From Mesorhizobium temperatum (GTDB taxonomy: Bacteria > Pseudomonadota > Alphaproteobacteria > Rhizobiales > Rhizobiaceae), in contig NZ_NPKJ01000053.1 in the NCBI RefSeq assembly GCF_002284575.1, positions 310,001 to 374,000 of the forward strand: a stretch of DNA of 64,000 nucleotides, read 5' to 3'. The notes below the pieces were generated by a model. That model made no database searches, had not been told where the DNA came from, and worked only from the letters and a program-made list of their open reading frames with translations. The position numbers were made by a program, and so were the translations under genes. Positions 1 through 8,089 of the stretch are shown here, in pieces. Each line of letters begins with the position of its first letter. Within the stretch, counting starts at the first letter, position 1.

Positions 1-981
1 CGCCGGCAGCGCCCGAAAACGATGCCCAGCGGTGTCATGCGCCTGGTACCCGACGACACGCGGGTGCCGTTCATGGCATTCCGAAAATACGCCTTCACGC
101 TGTCCCTGCTATTGTCGATCGCTTCGGCTGTGCTGTTCTTCACTGTCGGCATGAACTACGGCATCGACTTCCGCGGCGGTTCGAGCATCGAGGTGCAGGC
201 GAAGGGCCCGCAGGCCGACATCGGCGACATCCGTGAGCGGCTGACGGGCCTCGAACTGGGTGAAGTGCAGGTGCAGGAGTTCGGGTCGACCCGGGACGTG
301 CTGATCCGCATCGGCACCCAGGGGGGCGGCGACATTGCCGAACAGTCCGCCGTTGAGAAAGTGAGGAGCGCGCTCGAAACCGACTACGAGTTCCGCCGCA
401 TCGAGGTTGTCGGTCCGACAGTGTCCTCCGAACTCGCGTTCAACGGCACAATGGGCGTGCTCGCCTCGCTGCTGGCGATGCTCGTCTATATCTGGATCAG
501 ATTCGAGTGGCAGTTCGGGCTCGGCGCCATCATTTCGACGTTCCACGACGTGATTCTGATGATCGGCTTCTACGTCGTCGCCGGCATAGAGTTCAATTTG
601 ACCTCGATAGCCGCGATCCTGACCATCGTCGGCTATTCCATCAACGATACAGTTGTTGTCTATGATCGGGTCCGCGAGAATCTGCGCCGCTATAAAAGGA
701 TGCCGATTGCCGAACTGCTCGATCTGTCGATGAACCAGACACTGGCGCGAACGGTCCTGACCGGCGTGACCACGTTGTTTGCTCTGGCGGCGCTTTCGAT
801 CTGGGGCGGCGAGGTCATCCAGTCCTTCACGGTCGCGATGATCTTCGGCATCCTCGCCGGGACCTATTCCTCCATCTTCGTCGCCGGGCCGCTGCTGATC
901 CTGTTCAAGCTTCGGCCGGGCGCCCTCAGTCCAGAGGAAGCCGCAGCGGTGAAAGAGCCGCCGGCGCGACAGGCCTTATGA
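1..981 (+). CDS. secF: Protein translocase subunit SecF (or C-terminal half of SecDF), partial at left edge
   Basis: Inner-membrane Sec accessory subunit that uses the proton gradient to help proteins complete export. The sequence shows the SecF signature: a first membrane segment followed by GMNYGIDFRGGSSIEV, a periplasmic domain, then five more membrane segments including the conserved stretches GYSINDTVVVYDRVREN and ARTVLTGVTTLFAL. The first ATG lies at 22 and a second at 37, just before RLVPDDT. However, the frame is open to base 1 with no stop and no convincing ribosome site is seen, and many rhizobia carry a fused SecDF, so this may be the SecF half of a longer protein. Its stop overlaps the convergent cysteine desulfurase stop by 6 bp. 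Function is secure; the true start is not. Confidence 0.93.
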   Translation, partial: RRQRPKTMPSGVMRLVPDDTRVPFMAFRKYAFTLSLLLSIASAVLFFTVGMNYGIDFRGGSSIEVQAKGPQADIGDIRERLTGLELGEVQVQEFGSTRDVLIRIGTQGGGDIAEQSAVEKVRSALETDYEFRRIEVVGPTVSSELAFNGTMGVLASLLAMLVYIWIRFEWQFGLGAIISTFHDVILMIGFYVVAGIEFNLTSIAAILTIVGYSINDTVVVYDRVRENLRRYKRMPIAELLDLSMNQTLARTVLTGVTTLFALAALSIWGGEVIQSFTVAMIFGILAGTYSSIFVAGPLLILFKLRPGALSPEEAAAVKEPPARQAL

Positions 982-2094
982 TGTGACGGCTCGAAGCTGA
1001 TCCACGACAGCGTCGGTTTCGGCGCTGGTCGTGGCTCGACCAAGACTGAAGCGAACGGCGCCCATGCCGATCTTTTCGGGCACGCCCATGGCCGTGAGCA
1101 CCGGGGAGAGCTCGACCCGGCCGGCGTGACAGGCCGAACCGGTCGACGCCGCGACGCCGCCGAGACGCGAAAGCACCTCGGCACCGATCATGCCGACGAA
1201 CGAAACGCTGAGCGTGTTGGGAAGGCGGTGCTGAGGGTGCCCGTTGAGTGCGACACGGTCGCCGAAACTCTCCTGCAGTGCGTCCCAAAAGCGATCGCGC
1301 AGCACGCGGACGCGCGCCATCGGCTCCAGGTCGCCGGCGAGCGCACAGGCGGCGCCGAGGCCGACCGCGAGCAAGGCGCTCTCGGTGCCAGCGCGCCGGC
1401 CATGTTCGTGCCCGGCGCCGTGGATCAGCGGCTCGAGCCTGAGCCCGCTCCGGACATAGAGCGCACCGACACCTTTCGGCGCGTAAAGCTTGTGGCCGGC
1501 GATGGTCAGCAAATCGACGCCAAGCGTGTCGACCTTGGTTGAAATCTTGCCGACCGACTGCGCAGCGTCGGTGTGAAATCGGACGCCATGCTCTCGCGCA
1601 ATAGCACCGATCTCCTCGATCGGCTGGATCGTGCCAACCTCATTGTTGGCGTGCATGACACTGATCAGGATGGTGCGCGGCGTGATGGCACGACGCACAT
1701 CCTCGGGATCGACCCGGCCCGTGCTGTCGACCGGCACATAGGTCACTGCCGCGCCGAGCTGCTCGAGAAACCGGCAAGGGGCGAGAATGGCTGGATGCTC
1801 GACCGTGGTGGTAACGATGTGCTCGCCCTTGTGCCTCAGCGCGAAGAACGTGCCCTTGATCGCCAGGTTGTTGGCCTCGCTGCCGCCGCTTGTGAACACG
1901 ATCTCGTCGGGTGCGCAGTCGAGCAGCGCCGCAACCTGGCTGCGGGCCTTCTCCAGCGCAGCCTTCGCCGGCATGCTCGCCCAATGCCCGCTCGATGGAT
2001 TGCCGAAAGCCTCATCCAGATATGGCCGCATGGCAGCCGTAACCGAAGGATCGATCGGCGTGCTGGCGTTGTAGTCGAGATAGATCGATGTCAT
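976..2094 (-). CDS. Cysteine desulfurase (NifS/IscS-like, PLP-dependent)
   Basis: PLP enzyme that takes sulfur from cysteine to give alanine and a protein persulfide for Fe-S clusters or thio-modification. At 372 aa it has the usual length of group I NifS/IscS enzymes. Visible landmarks are the start IYLDYNASTP, GGSEANN near residue 71, His100 in VEHPAI, Asp176 in HTDAAQS, the Schiff-base lysine K202 in AGHKLYAPKG, and the catalytic cysteine C322 in STGSACHAG. No isc or suf genes adjoin it, so it is a stand-alone desulfurase and I give no iscS/nifS symbol. ATG start at 2094; a purine-rich GGAGGCTCC lies just upstream. Confidence 0.93.
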   Translation of the reverse strand: MTSIYLDYNASTPIDPSVTAAMRPYLDEAFGNPSSGHWASMPAKAALEKARSQVAALLDCAPDEIVFTSGGSEANNLAIKGTFFALRHKGEHIVTTTVEHPAILAPCRFLEQLGAAVTYVPVDSTGRVDPEDVRRAITPRTILISVMHANNEVGTIQPIEEIGAIAREHGVRFHTDAAQSVGKISTKVDTLGVDLLTIAGHKLYAPKGVGALYVRSGLRLEPLIHGAGHEHGRRAGTESALLAVGLGAACALAGDLEPMARVRVLRDRFWDALQESFGDRVALNGHPQHRLPNTLSVSFVGMIGAEVLSRLGGVAASTGSACHAGRVELSPVLTAMGVPEKIGMGAVRFSLGRATTSAETDAVVDQLRAVTS

Positions 2095-2143
2095 GCCCGG
2101 GAGCCTCCTTCGCGGTTAGTCGCCCGGCGATCAGCTTGCGCGG

Positions 2144-2641
2144 CTATTCCCGCATGAATGCCTGAACCTCTTCGGATGTCACTTTGCCGTCCTTGTTTGC
2201 GTCCACCTTGTCGAAGATTCGCTTATGGATGGCGGTGATCTCTTCGAAGGAAAGTGCGCTGTCACCGTCCGTGTCGGCAATGGCGAACATGATCTTCATC
2301 ATGTGCCCGCGCATGCGCATCGTCGGCATTGCGCCCATCATGCCGGGCTGCATCATCTCGCCCATCATGCCCTGACCCATGCCTTGGCACATCATGCCCC
2401 GGCCCATGCCTTGGCCCATCATGCCCTGGCCCATCATGCCGGGAGGCATCATGCCGGGTTGAGCGGGCTGTGCACCTTGGTCTTGTCCCGCCATACCTCC
2501 AGGCTCGGGAGACGGCGCCGCCTGCGCGACAGTCGTATCGTGGGGATCGGCTGCGGTTGTTTGCGCGGCGGCTGTAGCCGCCGCGCCGGCGGCGACAGTG
2601 GCGGCGACAGTGGCCGCGCGCATCAGTGCAATCAACGTCAT
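2144..2641 (-). CDS. Exported Met/Gly/Gln-rich EF-hand protein
   Basis: Predicted secreted protein of 165 aa. The start at 2641 is favoured over longer in-frame extensions because AGGAAGGAG sits about 7 nt upstream. Residues 1-27 form a signal peptide ending in an AAAQ-like site. Residues 45-118 are dominated by methionine in a repeated GMMGQGM pattern, which in other proteins can bind copper or other soft metals. The C-terminal part has two canonical EF-hand loops, at residues 123-134 and 147-158, with Asp/Asn/Glu at the calcium positions. Probable role is periplasmic metal or calcium binding; this is inference. It stands alone between the desulfurase and the MFS gene. Confidence 0.85.
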   Translation of the reverse strand: MTLIALMRAATVAATVAAGAAATAAAQTTAADPHDTTVAQAAPSPEPGGMAGQDQGAQPAQPGMMPPGMMGQGMMGQGMGRGMMCQGMGQGMMGEMMQPGMMGAMPTMRMRGHMMKIMFAIADTDGDSALSFEEITAIHKRIFDKVDANKDGKVTSEEVQAFMRE

Positions 2642-2830
2642 AATATGCTCCTTCCTCTCATGGGCTCGGCAGAGCTCGTTCCAACTCGCTGGCGGCTCTG
2701 CGGCCGGAGATGCTTTCAGCTCTTTCCCTACTGCCGGCAAACCGCCGGTCGCGGTCAAATTTCAATGTAAGCCAAAGGCGTGGCGAATTTGCGCCGGATC
2801 AATTGCTCGGGCAGCGATCTGCCGCCGCTG

Positions 2831-4108
2831 TCATGTTGCCCTCCTCGAGGACGGATGGGGCTCGGTCTCGCTCATCACAACAGCCACGACTACGCCTGAG
2901 AGAAACGTCAGCGCGGCAATCGATGCGATTGCCCATGACAGCCCGAAGCTGTCGGCGATGAGGCCGGCGGAGAGCGCTCCGATCGCGTAGCCGAGATCCC
3001 GCCAGAACCGGTAAACGCTGAGTGAGCGGGCGCGCCAGGTCGGATGCGAGGCATCGGAGACGGCTGCGATCAAGCTCGGGTAGACCATTGCCGTGCCGAG
3101 GCCGAGCAGAAGGCTGCCGACGATCCACCACTCGAACCGGCGCGTCGCCGCGGTGAGAAACAGACCGGCGGCCTGAACCCACATGCCGGCGACGATCAGG
3201 CCTTTGCGCCCCCAGCGATCGCTCAAGGAACCCGTGGCGATCTGCAAGATACCCCATGTTGCGGGATAGATCGCCTTGAGGATGCCGATGCGCTCGACGC
3301 CGAGGCCGAAGGAAGCGAAGAACAATGGGAAAATGCCCCAGCTCATGCCGTCGTTGAGATTGTTGACGAGACCGGCCTGCGAGGCGGCGAACAGGTTGCG
3401 ATCCCCGAACGAGGTGAGCGCGAAGACCTCACGAAAGCTGATCGGCGCGGCCTGCTGCGCGTGGGATGAAGCCTCCAGCCGAACGTGGTCCCGTGTGTCG
3501 CGCACGAGCAGGATCGACAGTGCGGCACCTACGACGGCATAGCCGATGCCGAGATAGATCGGCACTGGCCGAAGCCCGTATTGCGAGGCGAGATAGCCGG
3601 TCAGGAATGCCGTCACCCCGACGGCGAGATAGCCGGCGAACTCGTTGAGACCGACGGCAAGGCCGCGCGACTTCGGTCCGACGAGATCGACTTTCATGAT
3701 CACCGTCATCGACCAGGCGAGCCCCTGGTTGACGCCGAGCAATGCATTGGCCGCAATCACCCATTCCCAGGTCGGCGCCCAGATGATCATGAACGGCACC
3801 GGCAGGCCGAACAGCCATCCCCAAACGAGCACGCGCTTGCGGCCCCACGCGTCGGCAAGCTGGCCCGAGACCAGATTGGCCAGCGCCTTGACGACGCCGA
3901 AGCTGACGATGAAGGAGACGATGAGCGTCGTCGACGTGACGTGGAACTCCTCCGATCCGATCAGCGGCACCACCGTTCGTTCTATTCCGACCATGCCGCC
4001 GACAAAGGCGTTGATCACGACGAGCAGCGCGAATTGCGGCCAGTTCTCCCTAAGGCCGAGCCTGACGGGTGAACCCGCCTTGCCTGGAACCGATGCCGCT
4101 TCGTCCAT
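2831..4108 (-). CDS. MFS transporter
   Basis: Twelve-helix major facilitator permease of 425 aa. The loop 2-3 motif appears as GQLADAWGRKRVLVWG near residue 83 and its pseudo-repeat as GSLSDRWGRKGLIV in the second half. It starts 3 bp after the MBL-fold hydrolase ends on the same strand, so the two are very probably co-transcribed from the promoter carrying the inverted repeat at 4882-4911. With that partner and a rhodanese-fused ArsR regulator opposite, export of a sulfur oxyanion or related sulfur compound is a reasonable guess, but the substrate cannot be read from the sequence. Confidence 0.85.
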   Translation of the reverse strand: MDEAASVPGKAGSPVRLGLRENWPQFALLVVINAFVGGMVGIERTVVPLIGSEEFHVTSTTLIVSFIVSFGVVKALANLVSGQLADAWGRKRVLVWGWLFGLPVPFMIIWAPTWEWVIAANALLGVNQGLAWSMTVIMKVDLVGPKSRGLAVGLNEFAGYLAVGVTAFLTGYLASQYGLRPVPIYLGIGYAVVGAALSILLVRDTRDHVRLEASSHAQQAAPISFREVFALTSFGDRNLFAASQAGLVNNLNDGMSWGIFPLFFASFGLGVERIGILKAIYPATWGILQIATGSLSDRWGRKGLIVAGMWVQAAGLFLTAATRRFEWWIVGSLLLGLGTAMVYPSLIAAVSDASHPTWRARSLSVYRFWRDLGYAIGALSAGLIADSFGLSWAIASIAALTFLSGVVVAVVMSETEPHPSSRRAT

Positions 4109-4111
4109 GGC

Positions 4112-4852
4112 TCAGGCCGCCGCCGCAGCAAGGGCGGAATTGGCGGCCCGGAGCGCCGCGGCCTCCGGCGGAGCCGGCGGAATCTCGGCGAGCATGAAGC
4201 GAATGAACGCGGCTTCGTCCTCGATCCGGAGGGCCTCGTTGTGGCGTTTCTCGAAACCGATGGTCGACCACGGCTTGCCGCTCAGGCGTCGGCCGCAGAC
4301 CGAGCCAGCATAGGCGCCGGGGAGCACCTCGACATGATCGGGAAGAGCCTTGAGCCGGCCGGCGCTGCGAAAGAGATCCTTTGCGCCTTGCTCGGCGCTG
4401 ACGGCGAGTTCGGTGCGACCGAGATCGCCGGCCATCAGCGTGTGGCCGGTCAGCACGAACCACGGCTCGTCGGCACGCGTGCGGTCGCTGACGAGAAGGC
4501 AGATGTGCTCCGGGGTGTGACCCGGCGTGTGCAGGACGGTTGCGGTGACGTTGCCGAGCGAGAGGACCTCTCCGTCGCGCACGCCTTTGAACGGGAACGC
4601 AACATCCGCCTCCGCCGAGAGCACGTAGGCGGCGCCCGCCGCTTCGGCGAGCGCGCGGCCGGCAGAGAGATGGTCGGCATGAACATGCGTGTCGACGACG
4701 AAGTGGATGCGCATGCCGGCGTCTTCGGCGGCACGCAGGTAGAACTCGATGTCGCCGGCCGGATCGACGACGGCCGCAGCTGCTTTGCCGCCGCAACCGA
4801 ACAGGTAGGAGACGCCGACCGGATCGGTGTGAAGGAACTGGCGAAGGATCAT
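4112..4852 (-). CDS. MBL-fold metallo-hydrolase, persulfide dioxygenase/Blh-like
   Basis: Metallo-beta-lactamase-fold enzyme of 246 aa. Metal ligands are visible as the motif HVHADH at residues 56-61, HTPGHTPEH near residue 110, and an Asp in the GDLGRTEL segment. The overall pattern (ILRQFLHTDPVGVSYLFG start, TDLGRTE-like segment) resembles the ETHE1/Blh group that oxidises glutathione persulfide. The start at 4852 is chosen because GAGGAG lies 8 nt upstream; an in-frame ATG at 4888 would run through the operator. Known Blh genes are repressed by BigR-type ArsR proteins, which fits the divergent ArsR-rhodanese gene here. The activity itself is inferred. Confidence 0.85.
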   Translation of the reverse strand: MILRQFLHTDPVGVSYLFGCGGKAAAAVVDPAGDIEFYLRAAEDAGMRIHFVVDTHVHADHLSAGRALAEAAGAAYVLSAEADVAFPFKGVRDGEVLSLGNVTATVLHTPGHTPEHICLLVSDRTRADEPWFVLTGHTLMAGDLGRTELAVSAEQGAKDLFRSAGRLKALPDHVEVLPGAYAGSVCGRRLSGKPWSTIGFEKRHNEALRIEDEAAFIRFMLAEIPPAPPEAAALRAANSALAAAAA

Positions 4853-4881
4853 GGTCTTGCGCTCCTCGTTGCAAGGGGCTA

Positions 4882-4911
4882 GAAACATTCAATCATTCCG
4901 CTGAATGTTTC
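4882..4911. promoter_or_regulatory. Perfect 10-bp inverted repeat, probable ArsR-family operator
   Basis: GAAACATTCA at 4882-4891 is mirrored exactly by TGAATGTTTC at 4902-4911 with a 10-nt spacer. It lies in the only gap between the divergent MBL-hydrolase and ArsR-rhodanese genes, upstream of both starts. Size, A/T-rich arms and position match operators of ArsR/BigR-type repressors, so one dimer (or two) could control both directions. Confidence 0.8.
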
Positions 4912-4925
4912 ACTGAGGAGAAGTC

Positions 4926-5594
4926 GTGTCAAGCACCGGACCGAAACAGGCGATCTACGCGAGCCTTGCCGAAGTGGCTCTGGCACTCGGCCATCCGCAT
5001 CGGCTGGAGCTTCTGGAGCACCTGGCGCAAGGGGTGCGCAGTGTCGAGGACCTCTCCGCGCGAGCCCATCTGAGTTTCGCCAACACGTCGCGCCACCTGC
5101 AGATCCTGCGGCGGGCGCGCCTCGTCGAGACGGAGCGCCGCGGCAAGCACGTGCTCTATAGCCTTGCCGGCGACGCCGAGGTGGTGGCGCTGATCAAGGC
5201 GCTCGGTCGGGTCGGCGAGCGAAACGTGGCCGAAATCGGCCGCGTCATGGCCGACTACTTCCTGGCTCGCGATGCGATGGAGCCGGTGTCGCGAGACGAC
5301 CTCGTCTCGAGGCTGCATGACGGCATGATCACGGTCCTCGACGTGCGGCCAGAGGACGAGTTTGTGGTCGGACATCTTCCAGGCGCCCTCAACATCCCGC
5401 TGGCCGAGCTGGAGCGTCGTTTGGGCGAACTACCGGCGGATCGGGAAGTGATCGCCTATTGCCGCGGCCCCTATTGCGTCCTGTCGTTCGAAGCGGTCGC
5501 CGCCTTGCGGGAGCGGGGCTATCTCGTCCGTCGGCTCGAGGACGGCTATCCCGAATGGAAGGCCGCCGGCCTGCCTGTCGAAACGGCCGCCTGA
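4926..5594 (+). CDS. ArsR-family HTH regulator fused to a rhodanese domain
   Basis: DNA-binding regulator of 222 aa. Residues 12-95 form an ArsR winged helix (ALGHPHRLELLEHLAQG, recognition helix near SFANTSRHLQIL, wing ETERRGKHVLY). Residues 120-219 form a rhodanese domain with the active loop CRGPYC (C179 and C184). The HTH half contains no cysteine, so the classical ArsR or BigR thiol sensor sites are absent and the rhodanese cysteine is the obvious persulfide-sensing candidate. Translation starts at a GTG with GAGGAG upstream. The perfect palindrome at 4882-4911 should be its operator, controlling itself and the divergent hydrolase/MFS pair. Confidence 0.9.
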   Translation: MSSTGPKQAIYASLAEVALALGHPHRLELLEHLAQGVRSVEDLSARAHLSFANTSRHLQILRRARLVETERRGKHVLYSLAGDAEVVALIKALGRVGERNVAEIGRVMADYFLARDAMEPVSRDDLVSRLHDGMITVLDVRPEDEFVVGHLPGALNIPLAELERRLGELPADREVIAYCRGPYCVLSFEAVAALRERGYLVRRLEDGYPEWKAAGLPVETAA

Positions 5595-5618
5595 AACAGG
5601 ACACGCGAGGCGAGTCCC

Positions 5619-6461
5619 ATGCATCAGAAGCCCGTATGGCCGATCGTGAACCACAAGGATCATGCTTCTCCTTCCGTGTTCCGGCCGGAGGCGCTGTTGC
5701 GCGAGGCGCGCCGGCAGAAGCGACTGCCGCTCGCCGCCGTCCCTCCGGTGTGTGTCCTCGATCCCGACGGCGACGTGGTGCGGCACCTCAAACTTGCAGG
5801 ACAGAGCCGCGCACACGAGGGGTGGGCGTGTTACCACACCGAACTTCTTGCCTTCGATCTCGACGGCGTCGGAGACGTCGGCATCATCGGCTGCGCGGTG
5901 GGCGCCTCCTTTGCGGTGCTCGTTGCCGAGCAGCTCTTTGCGGCCGGCTGCCGGCTGCTCGTCAGCATCACATCCGCAGGCCTGATCACCGACAACGGAC
6001 CCACGCCATACTTTGTCCTGATCGACCGCGCTCTCCGGGACGAGGGGACGAGTTATCATTATCTGCCGCCGGCAATCTTCGCGGAGGCACCAGACGCGAG
6101 GCTTATCGCTCGCATTGAAGACGCCTTGTCGGGGCTTTCCGGCATTGTCGCCCGCCGGGGCTCAACCTGGACGACCGATGCTCCTTATCGCGAAACCGAG
6201 ACAGCGATCGCATCTGCGCGGGATCTGGGCGCCCTCGCCGTCGAGATGGAAGCCGCGGCTTTGTACGCGTTTGCCGCTGCAACACACCACCCCGTCGTGT
6301 GCTTTGCGCATGTGACGAATGCCATGGCGCAAACCGAGGGAGATTTTGAGAAGGGCGAGGCGAACGGAACAAAAGCAACGCTCACGGTCATCGCCACAGT
6401 TGCACGGGTTTGGCTGTCCTCCATCGAAGCCGAACAGCACGCAGAAGCAAGCGGGATATAG
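5619..6461 (+). CDS. Nucleoside phosphorylase family protein (PNP/UDP superfamily)
   Basis: Protein of 280 aa resembling uridine/purine nucleoside phosphorylases, which split nucleosides with phosphate into base and sugar-1-phosphate. Family features are GIIGCAVGASFAVLVAEQL near residue 88, the TTDAPYRET segment, and AVEMEAAALYAFA in which the Glu-Met-Glu motif contacts ribose. The N-terminus has PIVNHKDHASPSVF and looks family-specific. It begins 24 bp after the ArsR-rhodanese stop with a GAGGCGAG ribosome site, so it is probably in the same transcript. Substrate is unknown, and its link to a sulfur-type regulon is unexplained. Confidence 0.82.
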   Translation: MHQKPVWPIVNHKDHASPSVFRPEALLREARRQKRLPLAAVPPVCVLDPDGDVVRHLKLAGQSRAHEGWACYHTELLAFDLDGVGDVGIIGCAVGASFAVLVAEQLFAAGCRLLVSITSAGLITDNGPTPYFVLIDRALRDEGTSYHYLPPAIFAEAPDARLIARIEDALSGLSGIVARRGSTWTTDAPYRETETAIASARDLGALAVEMEAAALYAFAAATHHPVVCFAHVTNAMAQTEGDFEKGEANGTKATLTVIATVARVWLSSIEAEQHAEASGI

Positions 6462-6537
6462 CGAGCCCTAGCTACCACCCTTCTGAGGCGTATACGCCCT
6501 GACCAAAACATCTATCCTCAGGTCCCGGTCTGCATGA

Positions 6538-7215
6538 TCATGCCGCTGCCGGCGGCCGTGCCAAGGCGGCCTCGATCACTCCCTCGTAATCCTTACCGAG
6601 GCTTGTCCTGATCAGTGCCGCCAAGAGACGCGGGAAGTCACGCCGATCGACCAGCCCTGCCAGAGCGCGAGCATCGTTTCCCAACCCCAGTTGCACCGCT
6701 GCAGCAAGCGCCTTCGTGTCGGCAAAAGGATAAAGCTCGGGCCACGCGACCTGCACCTCGCGGCAGAAGATGTCAGCCCCCACATCGCCGATCCCTTTGA
6801 AGTCCTTCAGCAGTTGCCGCTCCGTCGCCGGATCGTTTCGCGCGAGCCCGCGCAACGCGCGAAGGTCGCCGCCGTATTTGCTCAGAAGCAGGTGCGCGGT
6901 GTCGCCCAGCATCCGCGACGTGCTCTCGTCGTAGCGGGCGTATCCTGCATGGTTCAGCACGCGCGTCCGATCGGCCCAGGTCGCCTCCGCCATTTTGCGC
7001 GGGGTGGTCCAGCCCTGATCGGACAGAGCTTTCGCCGCCTTGAGTGCAAGGTTCACGCTGATGCGGGCGCTGAAGAGAATCGATGCGCAGAGCCAGCGGA
7101 AGAGCGGTGAAGGCGTGTTTTTCTGGATATCGATCCCCAGTTCCGAGCAGTAAGTGCAGCCCGAGCGGTCGAGCAACGCTACCACGATCTGCTCTCTTGC
7201 TGGTTTTCGCGCCAC
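6538..7215 (-). CDS. HhH-GPD/endonuclease III-like DNA repair protein
   Basis: About 225 aa. The segment LLKDFKGIGDVGADIFCREVQ matches the helix-hairpin-helix and following helix of the HhH-GPD base-excision glycosylase fold. Upstream, PSPLFRWLCASILFSARIS resembles the first helices of endonuclease III-like proteins. No C-terminal four-cysteine Fe-S cluster is present, and the catalytic Lys/Asp pair is not obvious, so it may be a non-catalytic or divergent member. The GTG at 7215, just before ARKPAREQIVVALLDR, is favoured on family length; the frame is open up to 7320 and no strong ribosome site decides the matter. Confidence 0.72.
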   Translation of the reverse strand: MARKPAREQIVVALLDRSGCTYCSELGIDIQKNTPSPLFRWLCASILFSARISVNLALKAAKALSDQGWTTPRKMAEATWADRTRVLNHAGYARYDESTSRMLGDTAHLLLSKYGGDLRALRGLARNDPATERQLLKDFKGIGDVGADIFCREVQVAWPELYPFADTKALAAAVQLGLGNDARALAGLVDRRDFPRLLAALIRTSLGKDYEGVIEAALARPPAAA

Positions 7216-7363
7216 GTTCGAGGTTCCGCACAGCTCCGCTTGTTCCAGGCGAAACGCCTGTCGCCGCTGGCGGTTCCGAGCTCCCGGCTCGGGACAGGAA
7301 ACCTGCAGCACCCGCCACACACAAGCCAGCGCTAGGTGACGACCGGAACTTGCCTGGCTGAGA

Positions 7364-7876
7364 ATGCGTTGGACCGGAAAACCCAGAGACAGTGGAGGCT
7401 GTCACCATGCGGCTATGAGCGATGCCTTCGGTGATAACGAGGCCGTTCCGGTGAAATTCACCAAGGACGGCTACAACACCTCGCCACCCTTCAGCTGGGG
7501 TGGTCTCCCGGACGGTACGCGCGAGCTCGCGCTCGTTTTTGAGGGGGTGACGCCAGCCACGCACGAGCCGTGGGTCCATTGGCTCGTCTATAAGATTCCG
7601 GCGGACGCCGAAGATCTGCCCAGCGGCTTCAAGCATGCACGCGAGCCGGAGGAGCCGATGCACGTACTGCAAGGCAGCAACGGGCTAGGCAATGTCGGCT
7701 ATGACGGGCCATCGGGCACCGTCGGCCGCACCTATCGCTACCGCATTCGGCTTTTCGCGCTTGACCGCGCCATGGATCTGGAGCCTGGACTCGACTGGAA
7801 GACGTTCGAGCGCGCGATCAAAGGGCATGTGCTGGACCAGGCGGAGCTCCACGCCCGCTACGAGCGACCGGGATGA
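7364..7876 (+). CDS. YbhB/YbcL family Raf kinase inhibitor-like (PEBP) protein
   Basis: Small cytoplasmic phosphatidylethanolamine-binding-like protein, 170 aa from this start. The family core is visible as DGYNTSPPFSWGGLPDGTRELAL, then HWLVYKIPA and the conserved GLGNVGYDGPSG around residue 108. Bacterial members have no settled function; some are proposed to bind small ligands or inhibit proteases or kinases. An alternative ATG at 7415 would shorten it by 17 residues and start nearer the conserved region; neither start has a well-placed ribosome site. Confidence 0.83.
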   Translation: MRWTGKPRDSGGCHHAAMSDAFGDNEAVPVKFTKDGYNTSPPFSWGGLPDGTRELALVFEGVTPATHEPWVHWLVYKIPADAEDLPSGFKHAREPEEPMHVLQGSNGLGNVGYDGPSGTVGRTYRYRIRLFALDRAMDLEPGLDWKTFERAIKGHVLDQAELHARYERPG

Positions 7877-8089
7877 TGCTGGCGGCGGCGTCAGTTGCCG
7901 GCGTCGCGGCTGTACAAACCGCTGAACCCGTCATCGCGGAACTCCAACGGGCAGGGGAATGGCGCTAGTTCGCCGGCCCTGTAGCGCTCCACTCTATCCA
8001 AGGCGCTGTTTTCCCTATGACTTCCTTCACCGGCGCGGCCGGAAACATCCGAAGCCCCTCGCGCCCAAACCAGACCGAAGCGTGACGGG

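Noticed and set aside
2225..2770. His/Ala-rich frame opposite the EF-hand gene
   Set aside because: It is the complement of the Met-rich repeat (ATG read as CAT); the EF-hand frame has the signal peptide and ribosome site.
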